Shown here piece after piece: positions 32,452-44,659 of a DNA stretch of 64,000 nt. Below the pieces are notes generated by a model that saw only the letters and a list, made by a program, of their open reading frames with translations, searched no databases and was not told where the DNA came from. The stretch spans positions 62,001 through 126,000 of the forward strand of contig AP026169.1 of NCBI GenBank assembly GCA_030295235.1. Direction: 5' to 3'. How positions within the stretch are numbered: the first letter of the stretch is position 1; every line of letters starts with the position of its first letter. The DNA is from Fistulifera solaris (lineage: Eukaryota; Bacillariophyta; Bacillariophyceae; Naviculales; Stauroneidaceae). A program made the position numbers and the translations under genes.

Positions 32452-34365
32452 GCTGCCCATGTGATTATCCCGTTAGTGCCGCATCATGTGCAACAACAAA
32501 GACGACGACAATTAATATCCGTTCCTTCGTCCCATTTTATTTCCGAACGACCGCAGCGTTATCCCCGTTGGTTAAAAGAACGCGAATTACAAGATGACGC
32601 TCCTGTTGCACAACAGGTAGCTGGACTCTATCAAGGATATGGAGTACGTACAACAACAGTAAATTGAGAAATAATCATCTCGATGCTGTCGTTCGTTCTT
32701 TTGTGTTGTACAACCAACGAACTCACACTGTGCTATCTATCTATCCATCTATTATAAAAATAATAATAGACACATTACGCCGATTTGTGGTGCGGAACAC
32801 CTCCTCAACGTCAAACGGTCATTGTTGATACGGGTTCCGGAATTACCGCCTTTCCGTGTTCGCAATGTCAAAAATGTGGTGTCCCCGATTATCACTTGGA
32901 TGCCTTGTTTGATGAATCGGCCAGTAGTACCTTTTCCACGTTGTCCTGTGGCAGTTGTTTGCACGGTAGTTGTGATGTAACGAAACAACAATGTCAAATG
33001 GGACAATCGTATCAAGAAGGGAGTAGTTGGCGGGCACAAGAAGTCGTGGATCTCTGTTATGTCGGTGGCTTGCACACGGAACCTTTGACCGCTTCTACTA
33101 CCACGGCACACTTTTCCCAAAGTCTCGATCCGATGCACGCCCCCGATTTGGCATTCATGATGAAATTCGGTTGTCAAACATCCATTACCGGACTCTTTGT
33201 CACACAATTGGCCGATGGTATCATGGGTATGGATAAGGCCGAAAGCAGTTATTGGAAACAATTGGTCGACGCGCAGCGCGTCGATCAAGCCGCCTTTTCA
33301 CTGTGTTACAGTCGGAGTCCGACGGCCGCTCGTGAAGGAACGGCCGCGGGCGGTATGAGTTTGGGTGGTACGGATGCACGATGGCACGAAACACCCATGG
33401 TGTATACAGATCAATCGGGATCGTCGAGTGGATTCTATCAAGTCTATTTGCGCAAAGCGTATTTGCGCAATAATGCCGATCACAAAATTCACTATATCGA
33501 GGGATTATCGGAAAAAGATTTGAATCAAGGCAATGTCATTGTAGATTCGGGGACAACGGATACGTATTTTCATCAAAATTTTGGTCGCAAGTTTTATCCA
33601 CTCTTTCAAGAAATGACGGGGGAAAAATTCGGTCACAAGGGCATGTCTTTAACACAAGAACAAATTGATGCTTATCCGACCATATTGTTGCAATTGTCCG
33701 GTGATGTCGTTCGGAATCGACAAGTAGCCGAACAGCACGGTGGTACCGTTCAGGGACTGGTGGGTGAGTTGGATCCGGATCATCCCTACGATGTCTTGTT
33801 GGCAATTCCACCTTCGCATTATTTTGAATATGATGCGGAAGATAAGAAATATTATGCACGTTTTTATGCGGATGAGAAACGGGGCAGTGTGCTGGGTGCC
33901 AATGCTATGATGGGACACGATGTCTTGTTTGATATTGACAACAAAATACTGGGATGGGCGGAAAGTAACTGCGATTATAATCAATTGGTCGAACGCTATT
34001 CCAACGGCAAAGTGATTCCGGATGATCCGATTCCCAAACGCGAAGATCAGAAAAAGAATTCGGAGGAACCATCGAACAACGATGAAGAACGGTTCAAGCC
34101 GGAAGACGAGGATATGTACAGTCGAAGTGAACCGCCGTCCACACTGCAATTGTGCACCAGTAGCACGTGCCAAATCGGTGTTACGGTGTTTGTGGTCGGC
34201 GCCGTGATTGCCGTCGGTTACGTGCTGGCACAACGAACCACTGCTGGTTATAGTGGTGTTGGCGAAGAATTGACCGACGCGGAATTGGAAATGCAGTCTC
34301 CGCCCAGTATGCACTATCGTGACGACTATAATGATGATGACAAGGAAATACCTTCCATGACATAG
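32380..34365 (+). CDS. Membrane-anchored pepsin-type aspartic protease, plasmepsin V-like
   Basis: Exons 32380-32643 and 32770-34365 with a 126-bp intron give 619 aa. The N-terminus is a signal peptide (MKAVVAVLFCAVA) followed by eleven or so Thr from an ACA repeat. The catalytic Asp motifs are both present: VIVDTGSGITAFPC and VIVDSGTTDTYF. After the first lies a Cys-rich insert (CSQCQKCG, LSCGSC, CQMGQSYQEGSSW) like that of plasmepsin V and nepenthesin-type A1 proteases. The C-terminus has an acidic spacer and one membrane segment (IGVTVFVVGAVIAVGYVLA, ~570-590), then a short cytosolic tail. Known: plasmepsin V is an ER-resident processing protease in apicomplexans; oomycetes carry related enzymes. 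Here a secretory-pathway processing role is inferred and substrates are unknown. It ends 142 bp from the convergent CDC73 gene. Confidence 0.87.
32418..32451 (+). repeat. (ACA)n coding microsatellite (poly-Thr)
   Basis: About eleven ACA units inside the first exon of the aspartic protease, coding Thr just after the signal peptide. Confidence 0.85.
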
Positions 34366-34506
34366 ACTCTATAAACGCAACGGAGTAATATTAAGCAGCT
34401 CAAGGGTATCCGCAATCATTACCGCTGCCTATCTATAATCCCCGTGCTCCTCTTATGTATGCTTTACTTTAAAAATAGAATTGTTCCTTACGTCGTTTTG
34501 TTACTC

Positions 34507-35884
34507 TCACATGAACAACTCGGGTTTGCGTACCCGAATGAATTCTTCCAATCCATTCCAAAAGGTCGCGTACGCCACTTGATCCAATCCCCGCTTGTCG
34601 CGATTCAATGTGGCGACGTGGACCGCCCACGTCGCGACTTCTGGCGGCAACTGATCTCCTTCCATCGACACAAAGAATCCGTACACCTGATCAAACAGCG
34701 TCGCCGGTGTTTGATATCCTTCTCAACCAATCCTTGAATTGCCAACTCTGTCCCAAAACAATCACGGCCACGACCCGGTCCCACGCCGCCTGGCTGGTAC
34801 CCAATTTGCGCGGATTGTCCATAATTTCGTATTCAATGTAACGACCCGCTTCCTGGGGACGCGTAAAGGTCGTTAAGGGATTGCGGTGTTGATTTTGTTG
34901 CACCATTTTTTCTCGGGGCACGTATTTGGCATTCGCCAAGAATTCGTGCGCATTCACCAACGTCAGTGGTGCCGTCATGCCCTTTGGCACCAAAATGACG
35001 GGTTTTTGTCCCACTAAATGCGTCCGCAAGGGTTTGGCCGTAGGACTCGTAAAGACTTTGGAAGATGATTTCCTATTGTGGCTGTGATGCTGCGACGAAC
35101 CTTTGGTGGCTTCTTGAAACAATTCCACGACGCGTGACAAATCCTTCTGGGGATTGACGGCCCGCAAAATGGAAGCCGAATTTCCCACCGGGATTTCTTG
35201 TTGTAGAATAAGTTCGGTGCGGGGAGCGTGTTCTTGTAACAATTCCGGTGTTACGGCAAAGCCGTCCGCATTGAGTGCCTTGGTAATACGTTGCGCGAGT
35301 CGTTGCTCTTCATCGTCGGCTTGTTGCTGTAGCTGTAAAGGCTGTCGTTTGTCGACAACAACATTCAAGCGATCAAACAGTTGTTCATTGGTTACTAGCG
35401 GTTTGGGTAGTTTGCTCTGGGGTTGTGATGATGATGATAATGATTTGGAGGTATGATGCGATTTCTCTTTGCGTGGTTTTTTCGGAGGCGGTTCGGTCGT
35501 CGTGATAGTCGTCGGAACACCGATCGCTGCAACGGGTACTTCCGCAGCTGCAGCTTTTGCCGAAAAGAAAGCGACGACGAATGCTTTATCGGTGGCTTTG
35601 ACTGGATCAATGACATTGTATTTCTTACATTCGTTACGATATTGAATCAACCCTGGATGCAAAAGTTGCAAAAACAAGGACGCGGCCGAATAGGTACACG
35701 ATTTTGATGATGAATCAGCTATTGCTAGAGGCGTGTTGGCTGTTATTTTGTGACCAGAGTACTGCAATGTATCATTCTCAAAGACAACTTGCGGAAGCAT
35801 GTTTTGTTGCGTCCATTCTTGCAACAGTCGAACGGCTTCGCTTGCGGCGGAGGGATTGTTTGTGCTTGCGGCGGCTTCTGTCAT
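34507..35884 (-). CDS. CDC73: CDC73/parafibromin, Paf1 complex subunit
   Basis: About 458 aa. The C-terminal Ras-like domain is clear: KPVILVPKGMTAPLTLVNAH, EFLANAKYVP, YEIMDNPRKL and WDRVVAVIVLGQSWQFKDW. The frame breaks at ~34723. Removing one base gives WLEGYQTPATLFDQVYGFF and runs to KPELFM and a stop at 34507-34509, the usual CDC73 end. The N-terminal ~110 residues (LLQEWTQQNMLP, LFLQLLHPGLIQYRNEC) match the family start, and the middle is disordered and basic. Known: CDC73 in the Paf1 complex couples RNA polymerase II elongation to histone modification. As a single-copy, conserved nuclear gene it is a good test that the frame breaks here are technical. It is divergent from the HECT ligase gene, with two palindromic elements in the shared 811-bp promoter. 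Confidence 0.87.
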
Positions 35885-36040
35885 TCTCTCAAGTTATTTA
35901 TAGGCAAACGAATCGAAGCCAAAGATTGAATGAATAAGCAAAGGGATGACTATTGATTGCGTTGAGAAGAAGAAGAAGGGCAACACGAAAAAAATAACGC
36001 AAGCCGCAAACGCTCGACGGAGACGGCAGGCGACAGACGT

Positions 36041-36063
36041 TTCGTGACTGGAAGGCAGTCGTG
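36041..36063 (+). repeat. Dispersed palindromic element, copy 4
   Basis: TTCGTGACTG, GAAGG spacer, CAGTCGTGA. It is followed by the GAAAAACAG...TTTGGGTCTATAG flank shared with copy 5, 220 bp away in the same orientation. Confidence 0.6.
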
Positions 36064-36260
36064 AAGAAAAACAGACAACATTTTGGGTCTATAGTCAATA
36101 CAAAAGGCAAAGATCCGCAAAGCTTTTCGACTCGTAGAATCGAAATAGGCCGTCTTAGTGCTGCTGACGCTGATACATTAGAAGTAAAGTGTAATGTAGC
36201 TTATTCATTTGGTAGGGCGAACGTAGTTTTGGTGTCCGTCTGACATGCTAGTAAACTGAC

Positions 36261-36283
36261 TCATGACCGAAATGCAGTCGTGA
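36261..36283 (+). repeat. Dispersed palindromic element, copy 5
   Basis: TCATGACCG, AAATG spacer, CAGTCGTGA, followed by GAAAAACAG and TTTGGGTTTATAG. Lies 413 bp before the HECT start and 377 bp before the CDC73 start on the other strand. Confidence 0.6.
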
Positions 36284-36695
36284 TGAAAAACAGGTCGCCT
36301 TCACTTTGGGTTTATAGTAAATAAAGAAGTCGAACGATCAACGTCAATCTGTATTTATCACGCACTTTCTCTGCTTTTCTAGGTCCGCTCGGTCCTCATA
36401 CTACCTTTTACCTGTTACTAAGTGCAATTCAACATCAAAGCATAAGAAGAAATAAGGCAACTTGCTATTTTAAAGCCACGGAACTCGAAAGCTTGATAAC
36501 TCCAACCTTAGTAGATGCAGTCGACGCCGCTGCAAGCAAAACACGCAGCGAGTGAATCACACATAAAAATAATTAGAAACACAAAGATCATTTTGTTTTC
36601 ATTATTTCCTTTCTTTCGCTGTCCCTTTTTAATCTTTGATCTTCCTTCGTTTCCTTTCTTCTTTTGCATTGTTTTCTGCATACACTACGTCAAAG

Positions 36696-39229
36696 ATGTA
36701 CATTCCGCCGGCATTTCATCGCTACAAACCCAACGCCGATGAAGAATTTGATGCAACTGACACGGTCAAGTTGTTGGAGACTCCCATGACACCGGAGGAG
36801 GAGCAATTGTTGTTTCCAGCAGCCGATAACAAATATTACTGGAATGATATTCCGACCTTACAAAGCGAGATGTTGAAGTATTTGCCTGAACATCATCATG
36901 ATGATACGCGAAAGATCTTTCAAGATGACGAATTGATGCGTCAACGTGTCAGTTTTATGGAGTTTCGGCAACCGAAAACGCGGTTGTGTCGAGCTTACCG
37001 GGCTGTTACAGCCTATTTGCAACAACAAAATTGGTCTAATTCAACAATTCACGTCAATTTTGTGCGGGGATTGATTGATTGCGCGCCGATGCACTTGGGA
37101 TTTCACACGCTGGCGATTCCTGAATGGTGTTACTGCCCGCTTGCCTTGCCGGCGTGGTGTCACAAATATCAGATTGAGATTCATATGAATATATCCCCTG
37201 ACAACAATCATCATCGCAATCGCAATCGGCGACCACATCATCGCCATCGAGGACCCCAACGATTCTATTGCAAATGTCACCCAAAAGCCCCGAGGGCATT
37301 TTTGGATCACGTCCGTGACACGAAACGGCCTCGAAAAGAGAAAGAACCACCACGTCCTGTAGTGATAGAACAGTTGCACTTTCTACTATATGCCTTTCTG
37401 CACGCGTATTATGAGCATTATTTAGTGCACTGGAAGCAGCATGATGCCTTTTATCCGAAGGACTCGGATAACTACAAGCGTGTCGTGGGACGGAAGTTTG
37501 CGCGTGTGCAGCGCTACCGTGAGCTCGGGATTCAACGGCAAGAGAAGTTGAAACAAGAGACACTGGAGCACCAGACGAAATTGGAAGAGGTACAGAAAGT
37601 GCGAGAGAAGTTGCGTGAAATCTTGTCACGGGAAGAGCTCGCCGTGAGGGACAAGCGAGACGCTATCTTCGATCGCGCACAGGAGGTCTTGGGAATTCGC
37701 ACCGACAAGAACACAGCCAAGGAACGCCAGCCGTACACCAGAATCACGCATGGGTTATGTAAAATGGAGTATGGGAGTTACGTACAGGAAATTCTGGTTG
37801 ACCACTATGTCTTTAGGTGTGAATCGAAGAAAGATTACAAGAAAGTGTGCTTTGCAGATTCGTCGTTTGAACAGATGGAATTGCTATGGAAGGATCGCAC
37901 ACACCCTGTTCTCTTTGGGCAGTCCATCAATCAACTGACGGAAACCTTCTTTCTGGGAATGGATGCTTCATCCAGCAAGGGTAAGGAATTCGAGTTGTTT
38001 GTTTCGAGTGAGTTACAAGTGGACGTCTCACGCTTTCTATCATCCTGTTAAAGAGAATGATATTGTCGAAAAGGCCAAGGATGAAGGAGGGCCGACCCGG
38101 CAATTTCTCTCTGAGTTCTGGCGCTATTTGCCCCGCGTTGTAATCCAGTCAGAGCCTGCCAACAGAAAGGACGTCCACTTGTTTGAGGAAAAGGAGTATT
38201 TGGAGCCTAAGAGTGATTATCACATCGATCGATTAGAGGAAAACACGAAACGTGAGGTCAGGCGCTGTTATCGTGCATTGGGTCGAGTTCTCGGATTCTG
38301 TATTATTCATGAATATCATATCAGCCACGTTGTTTTATCAAGGATTCATCGAAACTATTTGCTCCGTGGTATCACGCCAAAGGAGGGATATGACAAGACC
38401 GAGTTGTTTTATGATTTGAAAGAGCTTATGGGTAAAGGAAATGGCGACAATAATCTTGTTTTTGAAGCGTTGCAGGCAATGAAAAGCGATGATGACATGG
38501 ATCTCGAAACACAGTTGTCTGAGCAAAAAGTTTTGAAACGCAGTTGCGAAAACATGTTCATGAATATTACATTGATCAGTACAAATTCTTTTTAGATGCA
38601 ATTCAAGAAGGAATGAGATTAGGTAGGTTTTGATGATCAGTTTGAAACATCTCCTCCGGCACTCACGACATCACTGTTTTACCAACCTTTTACAGATTTC
38701 CTAGAAGGCCATCAGATTCCAGAGATTTTCAAAAGATTCATTCTTGGCGAGTTGATGAGTTGGTCTTCGGGAAAGCTGAACTTACTGTTGAAGACGTCAT
38801 CAGCGCGTTGGATCCGTATTATGCCGACTTGCAGATGGAACCCATCACCCAAGAAATACTGGATCGAGAGAAGACACAGAGAAGAGTGTTGCAAAAGAAT
38901 CCCGTGAACGACAAGGCGGAGGGCGTTTTTGTCGATGTTGTTCGTTCAATGGCAAAAGATGATCCAGACTTTTTGGCTACTCTTGTTTTGTACGTGCTAG
39001 GATATGATTATTTGCCCGTTGGAGTCCCAATCATTGTCGAATTCAATTACAGCGAATTTATGAAAAAGTAATTGACCAAAATAATTCTTTGCCCATGGCC
39101 CACACCTGCGTCCACGTTTTGAAATTGCCGGGCACAGCCTACAATGCCGATGCGGGTCTTCTCCGATCGAAACTGAAAATGTCATTGGACTATTTTAAAC
39201 AAACCAAGTCAGGATTCAATATGGAATAA
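36696..39229 (+). CDS. HECT-type E3 ubiquitin ligase
   Basis: Reconstructed as ~820 aa, with one 73-bp intron (38623-38695) and four one-base breaks (38000-38030, 38557-38558, 38726-38729, 39063-39067). Residues 1-~420 are not recognised: a Cys/His-containing stretch (IPEWCYCPLALPAWCHKYQ) and a long Lys/Glu helix that suggests a coiled coil. The HECT domain occupies the C-terminal ~390 residues. KDEGGPTRQFLSEFW and YRALGRVLGFCIIHEYHISH mark the N-lobe, VDELVFGKAELTVEDV the middle, and LPMAHTCVHVLKLPG the C-lobe with catalytic Cys at 39107-39109 (HTC). Known: HECT ligases take ubiquitin on that Cys before passing it to substrate. After corrections the HECT motifs line up without gaps, so I treat the gene as functional. 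Read literally it would be four fragments. Substrate unknown. Confidence 0.8.
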
Positions 39230-39816
39230 ATCATTTATTAAATAGAATAAGTCCCGTAAAACAGAAATTTCTAGTTCGTCAACAGTATCAACTTTGTGTT
39301 CGATTCGAAGCAGAAGTTTTCTAAACTCTAGTTCGTCGTCTTGCGATGTTCACTTGAATTCTTTGTGAAAGAAATTTATCATCCTCGCGTTTCCTCTAGC
39401 CGTGCGATTTGAACGAGATCAAACAAAGCATCGACATGATCCCAAAGCAAAGAGCGGAGCGCTGGAATGATGTCGAGGCACAAATCCTTGACGTCTGCAT
39501 CGACTATATCCCAACTCTTTTTCTTTTGGCTTAATCGGGATATGTTGCAATTTTTCGTCCATGCTTGGGCTTAGCTGCCCTGTGTCTAATGAACTTATGT
39601 CACGATATGCCCTATAATCGAAACAAGCACTCTAGGCCCGACAACTTCGTAAACAAAATCTCAAGATTCTATTGAAAACACTAATACACCTAAACTTTAT
39701 TTGAAATCAATAAAATAATAACTAGTCAAGCGGCACCAGGAAGATCCCATGAGCCATAAGTGCGACGATAGCCTGGCAATGATACTTCCGTCACTTTTTA
39801 TATTATTTATATACTT
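39230..39816. other. Convergent intergenic, 587 bp
   Basis: AT-rich spacer between the 3' ends of the HECT and GSA genes. No gene or element seen. Confidence 0.45.
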
Positions 39817-41384
39817 TTACTTCAGCTGCGCGAGCACTTCATCCGCAATGGCAATGGTCTTTTCGATATCAGCATCCGTGTGTGCCATGGACATGAAACC
39901 GGCTTCGTACATACTAGGAGCCAAGTACACACCCCGCTCCAACATCATGCGGTGCCACTTGCTGAATTTCTCGCCGTCGGCCTTGTTCTTAGCATCAGCA
40001 AAGTTTTTGACCGGGCCTTCGCAAAGAACCATCCGAACATACCACCGGCTACTCCGGCAGTAATGGCGTGGCCGTGCTTCTCGGCGGCGGCCGTGATACC
40101 GTCAATCAATTTCTGTGCCTTGCGCTCCAATTCTTCGTACACACCGGGTTGTGACAACTTGTTCAATGTCTCAATACCCGCACGCATGGCCAATGGGTTA
40201 CCGGAAAGGGTACCGGCTTGGTACATGGGACCGGCGGGGGCGACCCATTCCATAATGTCCCGACGTCCACCGTAGGCGCCGACTGGAAGACCACCTCCAA
40301 TGACCTTACCCATGGTCGTAACATCGGGAGTGACTCCGAAATATTGCTGAGCACCACCGTAGGCGACACGGAAACCAGTCATGACTTCATCGAACACCAA
40401 AAGAGCCCCGTTGGCCTTGGTGATTTCTCGCAAACCTTCCAAAAAGGCCTGATCGGGCTTGATGAAACCCGAGTTACCGACGACGGGCTCGAGAATGACC
40501 GCCGCAATCTCGTCCTTGTTTTCTTCGAAAATTTGTTTGACGGACTCCAAGTTATTGTATTCGGCGCAGTACGTTGCTTGGGTCGCCGATTTGGGGACAC
40601 CAGGCGAGTCGGGCAAGCCCAAGGTGGCGACACCGGAACCAGCCTGTACCAAAAATGAGTCGGCGTGACCGTGGTAGCAACCTTCAAACTTGATCACCTT
40701 CTCGCGGCCCGTGTAGGCACGCACCAAACGAATCATTCCCATGCAAGCTTCCGTTCCCGAGTTGGTGAAACGGACCATTTCGACAGACGGCACCGCGGCG
40801 ATGACTTTTTTGGCCAATTCGTTTTCGAGAGGACAGGGGGCACCAAAGGAAGTTCCCTTCTGCATCGTTTCCGTAATGGCCGCCAAGACATCATCGTCGG
40901 CGTGTCCCAAAATGGCCGGTCCCCAAGTACCGACGTAATCAATGTATTGATTGCCATCAACGTCGTAGGCGTAAGCACCCTTGACACGGTCAAAGACGAC
41001 GGGGTTTCCCCCGACGGATTTGAAAGCGCGGACGGGAGATGAGACACCCCCGGGCATAAGCTATAGTAGATGTAATTGTGTGTGATGAGTGAGACGACGG
41101 AACGGATGAATCAGAATGATGGGTCGGTCGACAGTTGCAACATGAACGTTACATGAAATGAAACGGCGAAAATTCGTGTCAGACCACAATTTTTAATCCA
41201 ATGTGAGTGAAATCTATAACCTTACCTCCTTAGCTTCCTGGAAGATTTCTTCACTTTTGGTGAACGAGTACGTTTTGGTGGCCGTATCGGCATGCAAAGC
41301 CGAGTTTCGGGCCCACGTTTGTTGCGGCGCAAACGCCGCCGAACAAGAGAGAGTTAAAGCACAGCAAGCAGCAGCGAATTTCAT
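39817..41384 (-). CDS. hemL: Glutamate-1-semialdehyde 2,1-aminomutase, plastid targeted
   Basis: Exon 1 (41226-41384, 53 codons) carries the signal peptide and plastid motif ([20 protein letters not shown]). A 165-bp intron (GTAAGG...CTATAG) joins KE to [13 protein letters not shown] in exon 2 (39817-41060). About 467 aa. Class III aminotransferase features are intact: [53 protein letters not shown] and the PLP-binding Lys in [18 protein letters not shown]. One frame break at A3 (40023-40025) is fixed by one base, giving [18 protein letters not shown]. Known: it converts glutamate-1-semialdehyde to 5-aminolevulinate, the first committed tetrapyrrole precursor for chlorophyll and haem in plastids. 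A palindromic element lies ~270 bp upstream. Confidence 0.95.
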
Positions 41385-41994
41385 GATTGTAATAGTGATG
41401 AATGAATGATTGAATAAATAAAGAAATAAATGAATTGAAAAGATTCCCAATAAGAAAACGACACACAAGGATGCTCTTTTTGGTTTGAATGAAATCGCCA
41501 CCCAAAAACGAGCGAAAGGTTGAACCTTTTTCAAAAACGCGCGCTTGCTTGTTTTTCGTCAAAATAAAGGCTTCCACGGGGTGGTACGTACGTGTAGTGG
41601 ATCTTCCCAAGTTGAAGTTTGGTGAATTCCAAATTCCCTCTCTGACAAATCTATGACTGAAAGTGCAGTCGTGGGTCGTCCGTCGTGGATGCGTCTTTTC
41701 CATTATGGTTACCAGGTATACAAAAGTAAAAGATACCGAGTAGATATTAGACTTTAATGAATTTTTACTCCGTATTCAAGTTTAAAAAACTTGTGTTTTT
41801 TTAAACTTAAACAAACTCATAGTAGTATTCAGGAGTCAGGAATATTCGACTGTTTACTTTTCGCCTTGCAATGACGATCCGGATGTGATTTACCGTGCTC
41901 ACGAAAACACAAAAGAAGGCGACTAGATCTCGGGGCCAGTAGAAACAAATGGCCGCTACTTGGATCTCTTTGAAAAAATATTCTACAAAAAAGT
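41385..41994. other. Intergenic, 610 bp, with one palindromic element
   Basis: Promoter of the GSA gene and 3' side of the next gene. Contains palindromic element copy 6 and a TTACCAGGTATAC patch at 41707-41719. No gene. Confidence 0.45.
41651..41673 (+). repeat. Dispersed palindromic element, copy 6
   Basis: CTATGACTG, AAAGT spacer, GCAGTCGTGG. The palindrome is good, but the longer flank of the other copies is not obvious here. Confidence 0.45.
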
Positions 41995-43777
41995 TTAATA
42001 TTGGTTTCCCATCAAACTCAGTAGAACATCTAGATTGCTAGCGAGTAAGAAGGAGACAAAACGAAATTCGCGTCGATGCAAAAGAGCCCGGCCGAACAAT
42101 GCATCTCGTTTTAGAATGGATTCCACGGATTGCAATTGTATGACACCAAAGTACCATCGATTGAATTCCAACAAGGGACGCACTTCCCACTCCCATTGGG
42201 ATGCTGTAGTAGGGACCAGAGGCCAATCGTCGATCGGAAAAACGACATTCATGTCACGCCGATCTTCCAAAAGTTGTTTCAGCGAAAAAAGCATCTCGGC
42301 GTCTGGTGGCGAACTCCGCACATGCAATCGTAGCTTACCAATCGTGTGGCTCTTCCGTAAGACGGCCATCAAACCATCCCAATGGTCTTTCAAACACAAA
42401 ATGTCGTGTCCGAGTTCAAGTACCTTCAACAGCTGAATGTTTTCAAGCGCAGATAACAGTGTCTGGACTTGTTCCGCAGTGGGTGTTCTATGAAAATGAA
42501 TGCCTAACTTTTTCAAGCCATGAATGGCATCCAGTAGATGATGATAATGAATCGAATTCCGTATCAAGTCGAATCCCAACACAAACGCCTTGGGACGTAT
42601 CATCAACACACTCTCGGTCAAATCGTCGTCACCTTCCTCCACAATACAATTCGTCATTTCCACATGACTCGCACGGGCACGAAAGGGCAGCCTTGCGCGC
42701 CGCAATGTCAGATTCACCAAACACAATTTTGACAATGGAGCAAGGAGCACCAGCTGCGTGAATATTTGTTCTTGGAAAGGATGCACGGACTCGAGTGTCA
42801 AGGAGCCAAAGGGTGTCTTGCGTTGTTGGATACATTTCAGGAAGGTAGCACCACCACCCGCCAACCAACAATGCGCCAACACAATATTCACAGAGTGCTC
42901 TTGTGTCGCCAAAATGGCCGAATGCTCTTCTGAGAAATCAATTCCACCAAAACGAACTTGTCGGAATGAATTGTGGGCCAACAACGTCGATAAGAGTCCC
43001 GAAAAGAAATATTCAAAGGAAAAGACGGAATTGCTGTACGCTACCATCGATACAATGTGTCGTTTTGAATCCGGCAACGCCAACAACCACGACGTGGTTT
43101 CCGCGACAGCTTCGTGACAAGTGCCCCATACTTCGATATTTTCTTCCTGACGATGGTCGTCCTGTAACCAAATCAATCGAAAGACCAATTTGGAGGAAAA
43201 ATGCGATTGCAGCCATGTTCTCTGTTCCGGTTGGTAATTAGTATTGCCCTTGAGAAACAAAGCTCGATCATCGGTGCCACACACAAGCATTCCCGAAGAT
43301 AGGTGTGCAACCAGTGTGGTCAAAGCAGAGGGTGTTCGGAGGAAGCGATGTAACTGCCAATCTTTGTTGGTGGAAAATGGATGACGCGTTACTTTTTGCA
43401 GAACGATTGAAGAGGTCGACGACGACGACGACGACGAGCATACATCTTCTGCGGCCTGAATCCATTCCTGTGCCGCACTCAATACCGCAAAGACGGCTTC
43501 TTCTCCGGGCAAAGCAGCGGCGGTTTGACGACAGATCTCTATAAGTTGTTGTGTGATCGAAGAATCGTTAATGAGCGGCGTTTTCTCACAAGTAATATCC
43601 AACAATTGTCGTTCCGGATATCCGTTCGGCATCGAGAGGCACAACACACAATGTTGTCTTTTGATTCGATAATAAATGTGAGGAACATCCCCACGCGTAA
43701 CCCAAGCTTCTTCGAGTGTATGCCGCCTCAACAAAGTCGAGTTCGGCTTGACGGCGTTCCTCGTTGGAGTCTGCCAT
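41995..43777 (-). CDS. Uncharacterised protein with leucine-rich-repeat-like pattern
   Basis: About 593 aa. The natural ATG at 43777 starts MADSNEERRQAELD. One base removed at A3 (43733-43735) joins it to LLRRHTLEEAWVTRGDVPHIYYRIK. The C-terminal half shows irregular LRR-like spacing (FTQLVLLAPLSKLCLVNLTL, ALENIQLLKVLELG, GLKKLGIHF). The N-terminal half (HIYYRIKRQHCVLCL, a poly-Ser tract from a GAC repeat at ~43416-43436) has no known domain. No signal peptide or membrane segment. LRR-like proteins are abundant and often lineage-specific in diatoms. A protein-interaction role is likely but unproven. It starts divergently from the next gene across 882 bp. Confidence 0.6.
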
Positions 43778-44659
43778 TTAGTTACACACTCCCATCAAAC
43801 GAGTAAGTTTTGTAGAATAATCATAGGTACTGGTAACTTAAATATATCAGCAACGATGGACAATGGTAACATTATGCATGCATTCATCCATTCATTCACA
43901 ACAACAGATGCCTGACACTGACTGCTGACTGTTGACAGCATCGCAACTACAATCGCTGATACCACTACGACAAAAACACCTATCATTACTTATGTTTCAT
44001 GCTTTCCATTCTTCCTTGATCCGTGAATGGATTTTACGCAGCCACAATTCCGTTCCCACGGCTAAAGCTCTACAGTTACATACGCCCTACTATCACAAAG
44101 CCTCAGTCCGTAGTCCATTGGGGTTCGATCCACCAGTACCGCATTAAGTTCGTTCCAACTGATTAGGCCTCACTCTGTCCTAAACCAGTAGATCTCACCA
44201 GTCTTCGCTTCAATGCAACTGTCATCCACGGATAAGTAGATTATAAATGTGAAGGTCTTGGTCTGGGACAACTTGTACTGTAGTTGAGAACCGTTTGCTT
44301 CTATGACAGTCATTACGATCACGTTTGGTCGTGGCTTTGATACATTTTAGCACAGGGGGCCATTTTCGTTCGGAACAATTAACAACCAGTCTATTCGTGG
44401 GAAACGGTAGTGCGGTAGGCCTGCAGGATGATGCGAAGGGCACACGCCGCCGCCGTCTTTGCCGCAGGAAGCGAGAGTGAGAGAGAGCATTGCCCACATA
44501 CGGAACGGTACGCCAGCGACGAAAACCCAGAAAAAAAGGGCAAAAACACTACCAGGTCTATTCTTCTCCAACATCACTCGCAAAACGAAACTATTTCCTG
44601 TGGATAAGAACAACTTCATTCCGCAAACAACTATTAGCAATTACAAAACCTACAGAAAC
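43778..44659. other. Intergenic, 882 bp
   Basis: Divergent promoter region. The + strand reading frame of the next gene is open back to 44459, but the first ATG in it with family-like sequence is at 44660. Nothing else recognised. Confidence 0.4.

Larger units (their letters stand above)
35885..36695. other. Divergent promoter region of CDC73 and HECT genes, 811 bp
   Basis: Contains copies 4 and 5 of the palindromic element. The two carry a longer shared flank: GAAAAACAG, an 8-11 base gap, then TTTGGGTxTATAGTxAATA. No gene seen. Confidence 0.5.

Noticed and set aside
38760-39071. Separate 103-aa gene in the HECT region
   Set aside because: Its sequence is the middle of the HECT domain. It appears separate only because of flanking frame breaks and an intron.
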